Shown: piece by piece, positions 11,601 through 20,250 of the stretch
How positions within the stretch are numbered: position 1 is the first letter of the stretch
Layout: each line of letters starts with the position of its first letter
From: Larix sibirica
Taxonomy: Eukaryota; Streptophyta; Pinopsida; Pinales; Pinaceae
Direction: 5' to 3'
Length of the DNA: 22,997 bases
NCBI GenBank assembly: GCA_004151065.3
Contig: NWUY0300012092.1
Span: 6,242-29,238 of the forward strand
The notes under the pieces: generated by a model
The model's database searches: none
The model's input: the letters and a program-made list of their open reading frames with translations, nothing else
What the model was told of the DNA's origin: nothing
Made by a program: the position numbers and the translations under genes

Positions 11601-14600
11601 TTGATGATGTCAAAATAAAGTAGTACCCACTCTTGGAAGCATTCCACATGGGATTTCATGCCATATTTGGAGTGTTCCACTTTTGCAGGTTGCTTTCATA
11701 CTTAGTCATGTGTTATGATGGGAGCATTCACCTTAGAGAACCACTTTGACTCATCCCTAGCCTATTGTGATGAATGCTCCACTTGGAGGATGATTGGGAT
11801 TCGTTTCTATTCCTTTTTGGTGGGACGCTTTGGTTGGAAAACCCTCATTTCACATCTTCCTATGCATTGTTGAGGGAGGTTTCACCTTTTTGAGCTCATT
11901 TGATGGAGGGCGTCCACCTTGGAGGTGTCCTACTTGTCATCTTATGCTATATTTGACTTGGCATTTGTTCCATTTTTTATGGAGGCGCACTATCTCCCTT
12001 GATTGGAGGCATGTACATGTGGTTTTGACCACCTTAAGATAAGAAGATAAGATAAGATAATTTTATTAATGTCCAACGAATGACCACAAAAGTAGGTCAA
12101 TGGGACTAGATGATACATCCATTGTGAATACAATGTGGGAGTGCANGGACTAGATGATACATCCAGTATGAGTACAATGTGGGAGTGCAAATGCAGCTCC
12201 TAGAAAGTGTCGAAACTAAGATGAAATAAGATAAAATAAAGATACAAGCAGTAGTAAAGCCTCATAGACGTGTCTAAAACCGCATCAAGGGTATGAGATG
12301 CAAAATACAAAGTGAGTTCGAGGCTAGGCAACTCAAACCACTCAAAAACCTGTCAAGAGAGGGGGGGAGTGAGGCGCCTGCTCGCTATCACTGTCAGGGC
12401 TCTCTAGAGCGATCGGGATGTTCAACTGTATGAACCTGGGGGGGGATGTAGGAGCCAGGGATACTCCTAACATTCGAGGTCAAGGGAAATAAACTCTGGA
12501 TAGACCGTTGGTTACCCTGCTGGGCCTGAGAGGAAGTCTGGCGGGTGGGGAGCGCCCTGCTTTAGGCCTGATCCCTCTGGTGCTCTGCAAATGAGTAGAC
12601 TAGTGTATAGTTTGGCAACTCCGAACCGATCTCGATAAAATCAATCGGTCTCCCAGAGGAAGAGGCTGAGGGGAGGCTTAAGTCACCACTCTACTGTCAG
12701 AGGTACTCTGGGACTCTACTCGTCGTTTGTTGCTCCAATCCGACGGATCAACACTAAAATAAGAGGTTATCATCCTGGTCCTCCCAAGGTGGGGAGGGGT
12801 GTGTAGGAGCTGGGACCTGTGGCTGAAAATTTCCCTGATGAAGAGGGCGAAGCATCGCTGGTCCTAGTATCGAAAAAAGGTAGAGAGGGATACCCCTGAG
12901 TCCCTAAAAAGGCATTGGTATAGTCCTCTGATCTCATAGTATAAAGGGCACCTAAATATGAGGTGCATCTCTATCTTTGGCTCCTTGGTTCATGTATTTG
13001 ATTGTTTTGATTTGTTTACTCCATCCTATGCTAGATATAGCATTGTATTCATATTTTATTGTAGGAGGTCGATGAGCTAAAAGTAATATAAAGCCTTGCT
13101 CTCTTCCTCGTTTCTCATGGTTGGATTTGTGGAGTTTTCTCTCCTTGGAGCTTAATGGATATATCTTTCTTGGTGCATATTGTTGTTCTCCTATCAATGT
13201 AAGGCTTATATTCTTATTACTAAATGTTGCTAATGATGTGTAGAATCACTTGAACTTGTTCTTTTGGGGCCATGTGATAAGGGTATATCTACCTCATTGG
13301 AGAGGTTTTATGTGAGAAGTATTTCATCTAATTTCCCTTTGATGCCTTGTGCATGATTGTATTAACTTGCTCCTATCATCTTTAAAGAGTTGTTGCTTGT
13401 AATACTTCATTTGTATAAGTCACCCTAATTGGCAATGTTTTGATGTGGCACCATTTTGGCCCTCGTAGTCTAATTTTTGCACTCATTTTTTAGCATGTTA
13501 GGGTTTCGTGGTGGCATGCTTTACCGACCCTTGTTGATATAACCAGTCATGAACTCGCCCTCCTGGATTGGTCCCTTGACTCCATTTGCCCTTGTTTGAA
13601 TTGGCACCAGTCTCTTGATCCTCCCATCACCCTTCTTATACTACAAAGACACAAAAAAACGTTTTGCTAAAGCTACTCCCTTATATCACGTTCTATTTTA
13701 ATGTCCAAGCTTTAGTAATCCTATTTCTACGGAAAAACTCCTTGAGTTGGAGGAGGACCAACCTAAAGTGAGAGAGGGAGTTATTGAGGTGACAATGGAG
13801 ATCCCCTCTAAGTTGCCTTTGGATTAGCATTGTTCTTTGGAGCTTTGATCACACATGCTAGTTGAGGAGGTAAAAGACATAATCTAGATTCGACAATAAA
13901 ACCACCAACATATATGGATGTTCAAGAAGTGAGACAGAACGCAAGGCAAAAGGCACGGGACTTGATTAGAGAGATTGATGAGAAAAACAGAGAGCTTTGG
14001 AATAGAGAACCAGAGAATACTTTGCTGATTAGATTTACCAATCAAAGAAACTACTTGAAAAAAAAATCCACATTTGTTAGAGAAACAAATCCCATTTAGA
14101 TATCAATCTCCCGAGGGTGAGAAACAAAGCTCAATTTGATATCAATCTCCTAAGGGTAGCGAGAGATGTTAGAGACACTAACATAAAAGATTAAGCCTCC
14201 ATTAAAATTTTGGTGGGTTGCTATCAAATCATTGAAGAAGCTCGCAAAATTATCTTAGATGATTCGAGACCTACTCCACCTCGAGGCACTGGAAACATGT
14301 TTCCACATTTTGGAAATATTTCCTTGTGTGAAACACCTCCAAAACACAGCTGAAACATTTTAATGACATTTCAGATTTTTGAAATGTAGTATTGGTTGTA
14401 CTGTGAACATTTCAGTTGTTCTGGTCGGTGTATCAATCATTTCAGCCAACAATTCAGTCACTAAAATGGAAAAAATAAAAACATTAAAAGAAAATTGGAA
14501 AAGAATGCAAACAAAAATTTCTTACAAAACAAGTCATAAATAGAGGGCTTGGACCACTCTTAATGATAACTCTCTTTTTGACTTTATGAAATTTGTCTCC

Positions 14601-17503
14601 TTGAGAATCCTGTAGAAAGATTGAACAAATCCAGAAGCATTTCATANTGGAGAAAGATTGAGCAAATCCAGAAGCATTTTATAACTTATAACCTCAAAAT
14701 TAAAAGCAATACACCCTACCCTATTCTCTTTAGGTTGACACTGTTTCAGTTTTGTCTCAAGCCATCTATTTTTTTGCATACTATGAAAAGTCATAATAGA
14801 CAAGTCCTAGTCCAGAATCAAGAAAATGTACTTAAAATGTAAAAGCCAGCTCGGTAGGCTCCAGATAGTCCTCCCTCGGCAGAGGCTTTTGTAATATTTT
14901 GTATTATTAATCGAATTTTCTTACTTACCTAAAAGAAATGACATGGTGATTACAAATAAGGTTGGAATACCTCTTCAGCATTATATATTTGCATTGTAAG
15001 AGTAGATTAGACCCAGCCCCTGCCCCTAAGATGTGGAACTACTTGAGCTGCCCACCAACAACCCATGTCAGCATAGGCCAACCACTAAGGGCTTACAAGC
15101 ATATGATTACTGCTACAATACTCAAGTAAATCAGCTTCAGTACTAGTTAATCAATCAGGCAGTCTAATTTTTGTTAATCGGTCCAATTTCAAACCGAAAA
15201 AAGTCAGTCGGTTGGTCAATCTAATTCAGTCAATTAGTCTAATTATGTCAACGGCCAGTAAAATTAACACAAATAGTGGGAGTTTTCATTATAAAAAGAC
15301 CTTGTCAGTGGAAAACTAGTCTTTACCAAAGGCAGTGCCCATACGGCACTCGAAGGTTATTCAGCCTGAGTTGGCACTCAGCTTCTCAAGAAAGTTTCTT
15401 TATCTTTTGTACTATATTAAATTTGCTATTTTTAATAATAGTGAGTTCCATTTTGAGGTTACAGTTACTCTAGTGCTGCTCCATGTTGTTGTCCAAGAGT
15501 TGGATCTGTTTTTAGTAAATTCCAGATTAGTTTGAGAGAAAAATGAAAAACAAATTCAAACCTCTAAATTCAGCCTTCACATCCCATATTCTAAATGTTT
15601 TGAATTAGGTCTTTTATTAAACAGATTCCAATTTCCATCCTTTATATGAGTAGATAGAGCATTGAAATGTTTGTTAGTAGCAGATTTCAGCATTCACATT
15701 CAGTTTCTCAGCCCAGATTCAAGAAAAATTCAGATTCCAGGTGCAGAATTGTTTCTATCTATAATAGCAGGTTTCTATTGGAATTTGGAACATAACACGG
15801 GGCCACTAGGGCCACCCATTAACAACCCATGTGACCATAGGCCAACCACTAAGGGCTTAAAAGCATATGATTAACCACCATAACACTAGCATGCCCTCTT
15901 AAGCTTGACTTGGGGGCACAGAAGAAAAGTTGGCATAACGAGACAACCCTTGAAACAACCTGTGAGTCACTAAAGATGTCAACAAATAAACACACATATA
16001 TTTGACCAAGTAATATGTGCTAGGGAAAATAAAAAATGACCAAATAAATTAAACATTACAATAACAGAGATGTGTTTTTGCAGGTGGAGACTGCATTTTT
16101 TCACATGGAGAGTGTTTTTGCCGCTGGACTGTGTTTTGCAACACTATTTCTTGTTTGCTTTTCCACTTTTGATGATTGATGTAATAATCCCTTTTCAAAC
16201 TCTAATATATCAAGAAAATATTTCGTTGTGTATCCATAATACATATTATCATCTATGTTTTCAATTTGAAGTTATTTGAACAGTTGTATCTACTATCAAC
16301 ATATTTTAATTCTATGTAAATTGCTTTAATTTTTGAGTTTTTAACTTCTTTCTATATTTGAAAATATTTATGAAAAGTATTTAGAGTTTTTATTTTTTGA
16401 CATAATACATTGTTTCCCCATGTCCTAAACTTTTGAAAATCTTGTTTCCAAAACTCAGACATGTTTCAGAAACTGAAAGCGTTTCCAAGTTCCATGTGAC
16501 TTTGAAATCCAGTAATCTACTTGCAATATATGACCCTATAACTGACATTGTCATATTCTTCAAATATCCTATTGATTGTTTCTTGATTCATCCTTCACAT
16601 AGAAGTGGACGAGTTTTTACACAAGGTTCAAAAAATCAAGTTTTACACTAACATTAACATTTTACAGTACCAAATTGAGAGAATACAGAAATACTCACAT
16701 GGGAAGAACAAATTGGAAATGAGAGTTTAAACTATATTTAAAGCTACTTGAACATTCTACGTTACTGACATGAAAATAAAATATTAAGTTTCACATAAGC
16801 ATTCAAGTGACAATAGTTTACTATCCTTAGCTGTGTGTGAAAGTGGCCAAAGTACAACAGCTTATATTAATCATTGTAATCTTCTCTTTCTTTTATTGTG
16901 TCTCTTCCCCCAGATCTTTCAATATTAGCAACATGATAGTTTCTTGGTTCCATCAAATGCAAAGTACATAATCTATCTCTCTACTGGGCATGAATCACAT
17001 CATTATAGTTGATTTAGTTTTAACAAATCATTATTTCCAAAATTGGCAAGGTAATATGCCGATATCCACAGAATGCTACTTTGCTTAATTCATCTTCTAA
17101 TCTTGGTTAAGCTACCAGGTGAAACATTCCAATATAAGACCAATACCTCCGTCTTGCTCCCCCAGGACGGCTGGGTTCAAGCTTGATGCGTTTCCCAGCA
17201 ATATCACTCCTGTTTAAGCAACGAAGTGCTGCCTCAGCTGCCCTTACATCGTAAAACTCAATAAACTTGTGATGTCGCTTGTGGGGAGTCTCTCTTATCT
17301 GTTTGTTGCAAAAATCAGATTTTGAAATGCACGACTAAGTAGCTCAAAACATATACTTTATTTGCCAATGAAAACTAGAGGTTTACCTCTTTGACTTCTC
17401 CATAAGCACCAAATATTTGTCGGAGATCTTCATTTGAAACTGACGGATCCAGGTTGAATACAACTAGAGTCCCCTGATTTACATCCTTATCTGAGGGATT
17501 GTC
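5516..17503 (-). CDS. MEI2-like: Mei2-like RNA-binding protein (AML/OML type), 5'-partial, ten exons
   Basis: Ten exons splice with GT-AG introns and keep one frame throughout: 17503-17387, 17298-17147, 9484-9393, 8761-8408, 8156-7650, 7356-7188, 6748-6664, 6537-6469, 5979-5800 and 5686-5516 (TAA at 5518-5516). The visible product is 631 residues. RRM2 covers about residues 10-85 (RNP2-like LVVFNL, RNP1-like KFIEFYD). A Ser/Pro/Gly-rich linker covers 86-450. The Mei2-type RRM3 covers about 453-560 (TTLMIKNIPNKYTSKMLL, then NVGYAFINM) and ends in the family signature NEDKRCRPILFHSDGPEAGD. An acidic Ser-rich tail closes the protein. From memory, plant AML/OML proteins have three RRMs and roughly 750-950 residues, so RRM1 and the N-terminus are missing here; no exon for them was found up to 22997. 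Family knowledge: Mei2 proteins bind RNA through RRM3 and act in meiosis and vegetative development. TERMINAL EAR-like proteins are less likely, given the residues shared with AML after RRM2 (SLMQQLSQELEQEE). Confidence 0.95.
5800..5979 (-). CDS. MEI2-like: Mei2-like exon I: end of RRM3 and family signature
   Basis: 180 bp, 60 codons, phase 0. It encodes AFNGKKWEKFNSEKVASLAY, an ARIQGKSALITHFQ segment, and the near-invariant NSSLMNEDKRCRPILFHSDG. The acceptor is TGACAG and the donor CTG|GTAATT. Confidence 0.96.
5980..6468 (-). other. Intron between exons H and I
   Basis: A 489-bp intron with the donor GTTTGT and acceptor TGACAG. Nothing else recognised. Confidence 0.85.
6469..6537 (-). CDS. 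MEI2-like: Mei2-like exon H: RRM3 RNP1 strand
   Basis: 69 bp, 23 codons, phase 0. It encodes NKCNVGYAFINMISP then THIIPFYQ, the RNP1-bearing strand of RRM3 (GYAFINM). The acceptor is TGCAG and the donor CCAG|GTTTGT. Confidence 0.96.
6664..6748 (-). CDS. MEI2-like: Mei2-like exon G: RRM3 helix 1 and strand 2
   Basis: 85 bp. It completes Lys and encodes YTSKMLLAAIDENHRGSY followed by DFLYLPIDFK. These are hallmark RRM3 residues of the Mei2 family. The acceptor is CTTTAG and the donor AAG|GTAAAA. Confidence 0.96.
6749..7187 (-). other. Intron between RRM3 exons F and G
   Basis: A 439-bp AT-rich intron with the donor GTAAGC and acceptor CTTTAG. No repeat or embedded gene seen. Confidence 0.85.
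7188..7356 (-). CDS. MEI2-like: Mei2-like exon F: linker end and start of RRM3
   Basis: 169 bp after a GACCAG acceptor. It encodes a polar stretch (GSVGNSGDGLNDRGRNRR), a charged helix (QYQLDLEKLMRGED) and the first strand of RRM3, SRTTLMIKNIPNK. The final Lys codon is split (AA|G) at the donor GTAAGC. Confidence 0.95.
7650..8156 (-). CDS. MEI2-like: Mei2-like exon E: Gly/Ser/His-rich linker, second part
   Basis: 507 bp encoding AVSISKSGSFGHPNS through HMNHMFLAG. It holds repeated GSP motifs (GSPNP, GSPET, GSPMI, GSPSF) and aromatic YSYSGRQGSY-like stretches, with no recognisable fold. The acceptor is a tandem CAGCAG, so the exon may start at 8156 or 8153; both keep the frame and differ by one Ala. 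The donor is GCAG|GTGAGT, a strong site. Confidence 0.93.
8408..8761 (-). CDS. MEI2-like: Mei2-like exon D: Ser/Pro-rich linker, first part
   Basis: 354 bp with an AAATAG|GC acceptor, encoding GSWPHFSSPSENGSF through TSFGPRE. Phase continuity on both sides and the family-like NKPLQGLAAILPP segment support it. The linker is rich in Ser, Pro, Gly and His, probably disordered, and carries several Ser-Pro pairs. The donor is GAAG|GTAATT. Confidence 0.92.
8762..9392 (-). other. Intron between exons C and D, with a diverged tandem repeat
   Basis: A 631-bp intron. Within it, about 8850-8950 and 8951-9050 are diverged copies offset by about 101-104 bp: TTTCTTTGATCAACAAACTTG against TTTCTTCAATCAACCAACTTG, and ATGTACATGCAGAGAACTAC against ATGTACATACAGACAAATAC. 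Confidence 0.75.
9393..9484 (-). CDS. MEI2-like: Mei2-like exon C: conserved block after RRM2
   Basis: 92 bp after a TTTCCAG acceptor. It completes the split Ser and encodes LMQQLSQELEQEETRSYRHP, then an IGSPLTDSPP segment. The Gln/Glu-rich helix next to RRM2 and the GSP..DSPP motif are shared with AML/OML proteins. The donor is CCAG|GTTAGT and the final Gly codon is split. Confidence 0.93.
9485..10850. other. Intronic stretch without recognised features
   Basis: AT-rich. Short open frames at 10096-10281 (plus) and 10075-10317 (minus) overlap each other and match nothing known. A purine-rich, A-rich run at about 10618-10650 may be a retroposon tail, but no tRNA-like head is convincing. Confidence 0.35.
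10851..12035. repeat. T/G-skewed block, unidentified repeat
   Basis: The plus strand is strikingly T- and G-rich, with words like CTTGGAGTGCTCTAG, GTGGAGTGCCCTAG and TTTGGAGTGTTCCAC recurring irregularly. The skew suggests a decayed transposon or degenerate short repeats. No domain recognised in either strand. Confidence 0.4.
12103..12189 (+). repeat. 43-bp direct repeat flanking a single N
   Basis: Copy 1 (12103-12145) and copy 2 (12147-12189) both run GGACTAGATGATACATCCA to GTGGGAGTGCA and differ at three positions. Exactly one undetermined base (12146) separates them. Confidence 0.9.
12350..12960. other. GC-richer island of unknown origin
   Basis: GC content is clearly above the surroundings, with G and C runs (for example 12361-12367 and 12438-12445). 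Read on the minus strand it gives Pro/Ser/Gln-rich peptide fragments broken by stops, such as ALESPDSDSEQAPHSPPLL. It may be part of a coding or leader region of an unrecognised retroelement. No family can be named. Confidence 0.35.
12961..14289. other. Intronic stretch with unassigned fragments
   Basis: A short charged open frame at 13914-14099 (EVRQNARQKARDLIREID, then polar residues) could be a coiled-coil or gag-like fragment. Just after it, ATATCAATCTCC(C/T)(G/A)AGGGT occurs twice, about 40 bp apart. Nothing else recognised. Confidence 0.3.
14291..14323. repeat. Two adjacent perfect palindromes
   Basis: GGAAACATGTTTCC (14291-14304) and GGAAATATTTCC (14312-14323) are both self-complementary and separated by seven bases. 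Further GAAAC/TTTCA words continue to about 14460. Confidence 0.8.
14611..14683 (+). repeat. 36-bp direct repeat flanking a single N
   Basis: Copy 1 (14611-14646) and copy 2 (14648-14683) share AGAAAGATTGA(A/G)CAAATCC and on to GCATTT(C/T)ATA, with three differences. One undetermined base (14647) lies exactly between them. Confidence 0.9.
14850..14940 (+). repeat. Possible non-LTR retroelement 3' tail
   Basis: CAGAGGCTTTTGTAATATTT followed by an AT-rich run and ending ACCTAAAAG resembles the 3' ends of plant LINEs. No coding sequence is attached. Confidence 0.25.
15051..15873 (+). repeat. 59-bp direct repeat pair, 764 bp apart
   Basis: 15051-15109 and 15815-15873 both contain ATAGGCCAACCACTAAGGGC followed by TTA(C/A)AAGCATATGATTA. 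They are colinear and differ at only a few positions. The interval between is AT-rich with no domain recognised. Confidence 0.85.
15874..17146. other. Intronic stretch without recognised genes
   Basis: AT-rich. Around 16425-16510 GAAAC/GTTTCC words recur (CATGTTTCAGAAAC, AAGCGTTTCCAAG), which may pair in inverted orientation with 14291-14460. No coding recognised. Confidence 0.35.
17147..17298 (-). CDS. MEI2-like: Mei2-like exon B: end of RRM2
   Basis: 152 bp, beginning at IRETPHKRHHKFIEFYD (RNP1 region) and ending in AGKRIKLEPSRPGGARR. The donor is GGAG|GTATTG, and the last codon is split (AG|C, Ser). The conserved basic tail after RRM2 is typical of plant Mei2-like proteins. The next exon is 7662 bp away. 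Confidence 0.96.
17387..17503 (-). CDS. MEI2-like: Mei2-like exon A: start of RRM2
   Basis: 117 bp, 39 codons, phase 0 at both ends. It follows a TAG acceptor and ends at GAG|GTAAAC. It encodes a DNPSDKDVNQ leader, then GTLVVFNLDPSVSNEDLRQI and FGAYGEVKE, the first beta-alpha half of RRM2. In AML proteins the residues before this point (a HYSIPK-type ending of RRM1) lie directly upstream, so this is an internal exon and the gene continues past the window. Confidence 0.96.
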
Positions 17504-17855
17504 CTAGAAATACATCAAAAACAAATTTGGGGAAATATTATTAATATGATAGAAAAATAAATTTGAAGGATTGTCAAGCTTGAAACCACCAGGGAAGTGA
17601 AATTAAAGCAGACATTAAACAAAAGTCATATGCAGTTGACATAGCTAAACTCTACAAGAAATATGTAGTTCAACAAATATAAAAGAGCCCTTTGCAGAAT
17701 TATATCTTTGCATCACTCTATGCATTAACAAGCACAATAGACCTTTTGTTTATTTGGAAGCCTAGCTATAACTGTTAAGTGGCTATTGAATTTATCAATT
17801 GATGTCATCAGGCCTTTCAAATTTCGAACATTAGGAGAGATCACATAATGATGGC

Positions 17856-18581
17856 ATGCAACATCATGACACTTTGACATAGTTGTGTCTGAAGGAGAAT
17901 AAATCATTTTATCTCATACAAAGGCTGGATATGCATTGTCTTCCTTTGTTATAAATATAAAGGGGAAGAACAAAAAGGCTACTTCCTTATCATGCTTGGA
18001 ATAAAGCGTATGTATCTAATATGCTCTTCCCACAATAAAACACCTATCCTATAAGATGCAAGAGCAAGGATTGGAATTTAAAATTGAAGCTACCAGAAGG
18101 GCATCGAAGCTATGCACTGTACAGTCATAACAGGCTTGGGCCAATAACTTAAAAGTGATATAGGTATCTCGCTAGCATCAACATTCCAAAGAAAAATATG
18201 GTAAATAAAATAGAATAATGGGATGCAACATCATGACACTTTGACATAGTTGTGTCTGGAGGAGAATAAATCAATTTATCTCATAGATAGGCTGCATATA
18301 CATTGTTCTCCTTTGTTATAAATATAAAGGGGAAGAACCAAAAGGCTACATCCCTATCATGCTTGGAATTTATATCTAATATGCTCTTCCCACAATACAA
18401 CACCTATCCTATAAGATGTACAAGCAAAAGGATGGGAATTTTAAAATGAAGCTACCAAAAGAGCATCGAATCTATGCACTCTACAGTCATAACAGGCTTG
18501 GGCAAATAACTTATAAGTGCCATAGGTATCTCACTACCATCAACATTCCAAAGAAAAATATAGTAAATAAAGTAGAATAAT
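17856..18581 (+). repeat. ~367-bp tandem duplication
   Basis: Copy 1 (17856-18222) and copy 2 (18223-18581) both open with ATGCAACATCATGACACTTT and run to TAAATAAA(A/G)TAGAATAAT. They are similar throughout, with scattered substitutions and small indels. No coding recognised. Confidence 0.93.
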
Positions 18582-18589
18582 AAAATTCT

Positions 18590-19079
18590 AAAAGAGCCAT
18601 TGTTCTACCTTTAATAAGATGAAATAGATGCCAAGTCCAAGCATCAAGCACATTATGTAGCAGGAGACACCATAGTTTAAAGTCAGTCTAACTAATGTCA
18701 ACAGATGACTCTTACCTATCATCCATGAGACCAGGCCTGCTGCATGCTATAGATTTGCATCCATCATGGCAGTCGAAACAATGAAAATTTGAACAAGGAA
18801 AAATAAGGTATGGTCTATGTTATTTCCTGTAACAGAGTGTGTTTTAATGGGCTGTGTTTTGTTTTCATTTGGTTTTTTTCTGTGATTGGCGGCATTTTTC
18901 TTGTACCGTAGTTGTTGGTGGGTGTAGCACTGCCCAATGTTTTTCTTTCCTATGATGGATAGTTTTTTTTACTGTATGTAGGTGTAACGCTGCTAACTTC
19001 TGACCACTGAGTTCTAACTTTCTAAGTACTCAACATTATCTCAGATTTTCATTTCCTCTGGCTGAAACAACAAAACATA
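18590..19079. other. Unassigned flank of the hAT remnant
   Basis: T/G-rich around 18830-18990 (TGTGTTTT and GTAGGTGTAACGCTGC type words). It may be the 5' non-coding end of the hAT element. Terminal inverted repeats were not identified. Confidence 0.3.
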
Positions 19080-20250
19080 ATGGCCTCTCAACCTTCTAGA
19101 TCAAAATATATTGAATGGAAATACCTCATCAAAAAAGATGGGAATATTGCTTGCAAACTATACCTCATCAAAAAGATAGGTAAATTGCTTGCAAACTATG
19201 TGACAAAAGTTGTGGGACCTCCATGACCCAAGGAAGAGATCATTTTCTCATTATTGTGGAGTCGGTAGAGAAGTGAAAGGATGTAAAAAGATAGTAACAG
19301 ATATGAGAGAGTCTAAAGATAGACACCAAAGCTATGAAGCAAGCACAAGACACCCAATTAGAAAAAAGGAAAATTGTGCAAGACACACTCATGGGACGAG
19401 AGGTTCCACCTCATTCCAGTTCAATACCAGGAACAACTTCCACCCCATCAGTAACATCATCTAGTGGAGTAGGACCGTGGAGTAATCTTACTCTACAAGA
19501 TTCAGATGTGGGCCCAAGTTCCAAACAAACACTACAGTAAGCTTGGAAAAGATTGGAGCAAAAGGAGGTAGGTGACATTGTTTTTATCTTTTCATTGGCT
19601 CCAATATCTCTTTTATTACTATTTAGAAGCCATTTGTTTCATGACTTGTTAAAGGCTGCAAATTTTGATCCCACATACAATCCTTCAAGCCATGAAATGT
19701 TTAGTACCATAAGACTTGAAGACAAGCTAAGTTAGAATGGAAGAAAGAATTAAACCTAGAATTCGTGACCCATTACCAGACACACTGTAGTGAGTGATAG
19801 TTGAACCGATTGTCACTCTAGAGCCCCCTTGTGAACACCCTTGTTTGTTTCCCTAAGGGAGTGATCCGTTTGTCCACTATTGATTCAAGACAAATAATGT
19901 TGAATATTTGTTGGATATGAAGGACAACATCTTGCCCATAGGAGAGGACAAAGCAGTCCAAGTGGTGATTGATAATGCATCCAATTGTATCCATGTTGTG
20001 AGCTATTGATGGAGAATTTCTTGAGGTGGTTTGGACACCTTGGGAAACACATTGTATAAATATATCCCTCCAGGACATTGGTAAAATAGCTTGGGTGCAG
20101 GAAAATATAATTCAAGCAAGAAAAATGGTGAAATCAATCCTTAACCATCAGATGACCTAAAGTATTTTTAGAAAATATAAAAATAAAAATCAACTCAGAC
20201 CCAGTGACACTTTCCCATCCAGTACATTACAAAGGGTGGTAGAGCAAAAA
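19080..20250 (+). pseudogene. hAT transposase remnant (BED finger and DUF659), left part
   Basis: An ATG at 19080 opens MASQPSRSKYIEWKYLIKKD. A BED-finger-like CKLCDKSCG (about 19192-19218) is followed, after a shift, by GREVKGCKKIVTDMRESKD, close to the usual 'GV..CKKVP..VR' end of plant BED domains. LLKAANFDPTYNPSSHE (about 19650-19700) matches the start of DUF659. VVQVVIDNASN (about 19950) matches the 'VVQVVTDNA.NY' block with its catalytic Asp, and DIGKIAWVQENIIQARKM matches the next one. Several frameshifts and stops make it inactive. It is interrupted at about 20250 and resumes at 22795. Confidence 0.85.
19122..19197 (+). repeat. ~39-bp tandem duplication in the BED-finger coding region
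   Basis: TACCTCATCAAAAA..GAT.GG to TTGCTTGCAAACTA occurs at 19122-19160 and again from 19161. It doubles the stretch just before the zinc-finger cysteines. Confidence 0.85.

Larger units (their letters stand above)
9485..17146 (-). other. 7662-bp intron of the Mei2-like gene, filled with old repeats
   Basis: It lies between exons B and C, whose split Ser codon joins correctly (AG|C), so it behaves as a single intron despite its size. It contains unassigned repeat blocks, a GC-richer island, short palindromes, a 59-bp direct repeat pair and two single-base gaps (12146 and 14647). No embedded intact gene was found. Confidence 0.9.

Noticed and set aside
12952-13197. 81-codon minus-strand open frame rich in Lys/Arg
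   Set aside because: It was considered as an organellar or ribosomal fragment, but no residue pattern could be matched to a known protein.
13914-14099. Charged 61-codon open frame
   Set aside because: It was considered as a gag fragment or coiled-coil protein. It is too short, with no knuckle or neighbouring pol sequence to support it.
9485-17146. A second gene hidden in the large intron
   Set aside because: No chain of open frames with splice sites or known motifs was found on either strand. Frames there are short and isolated.
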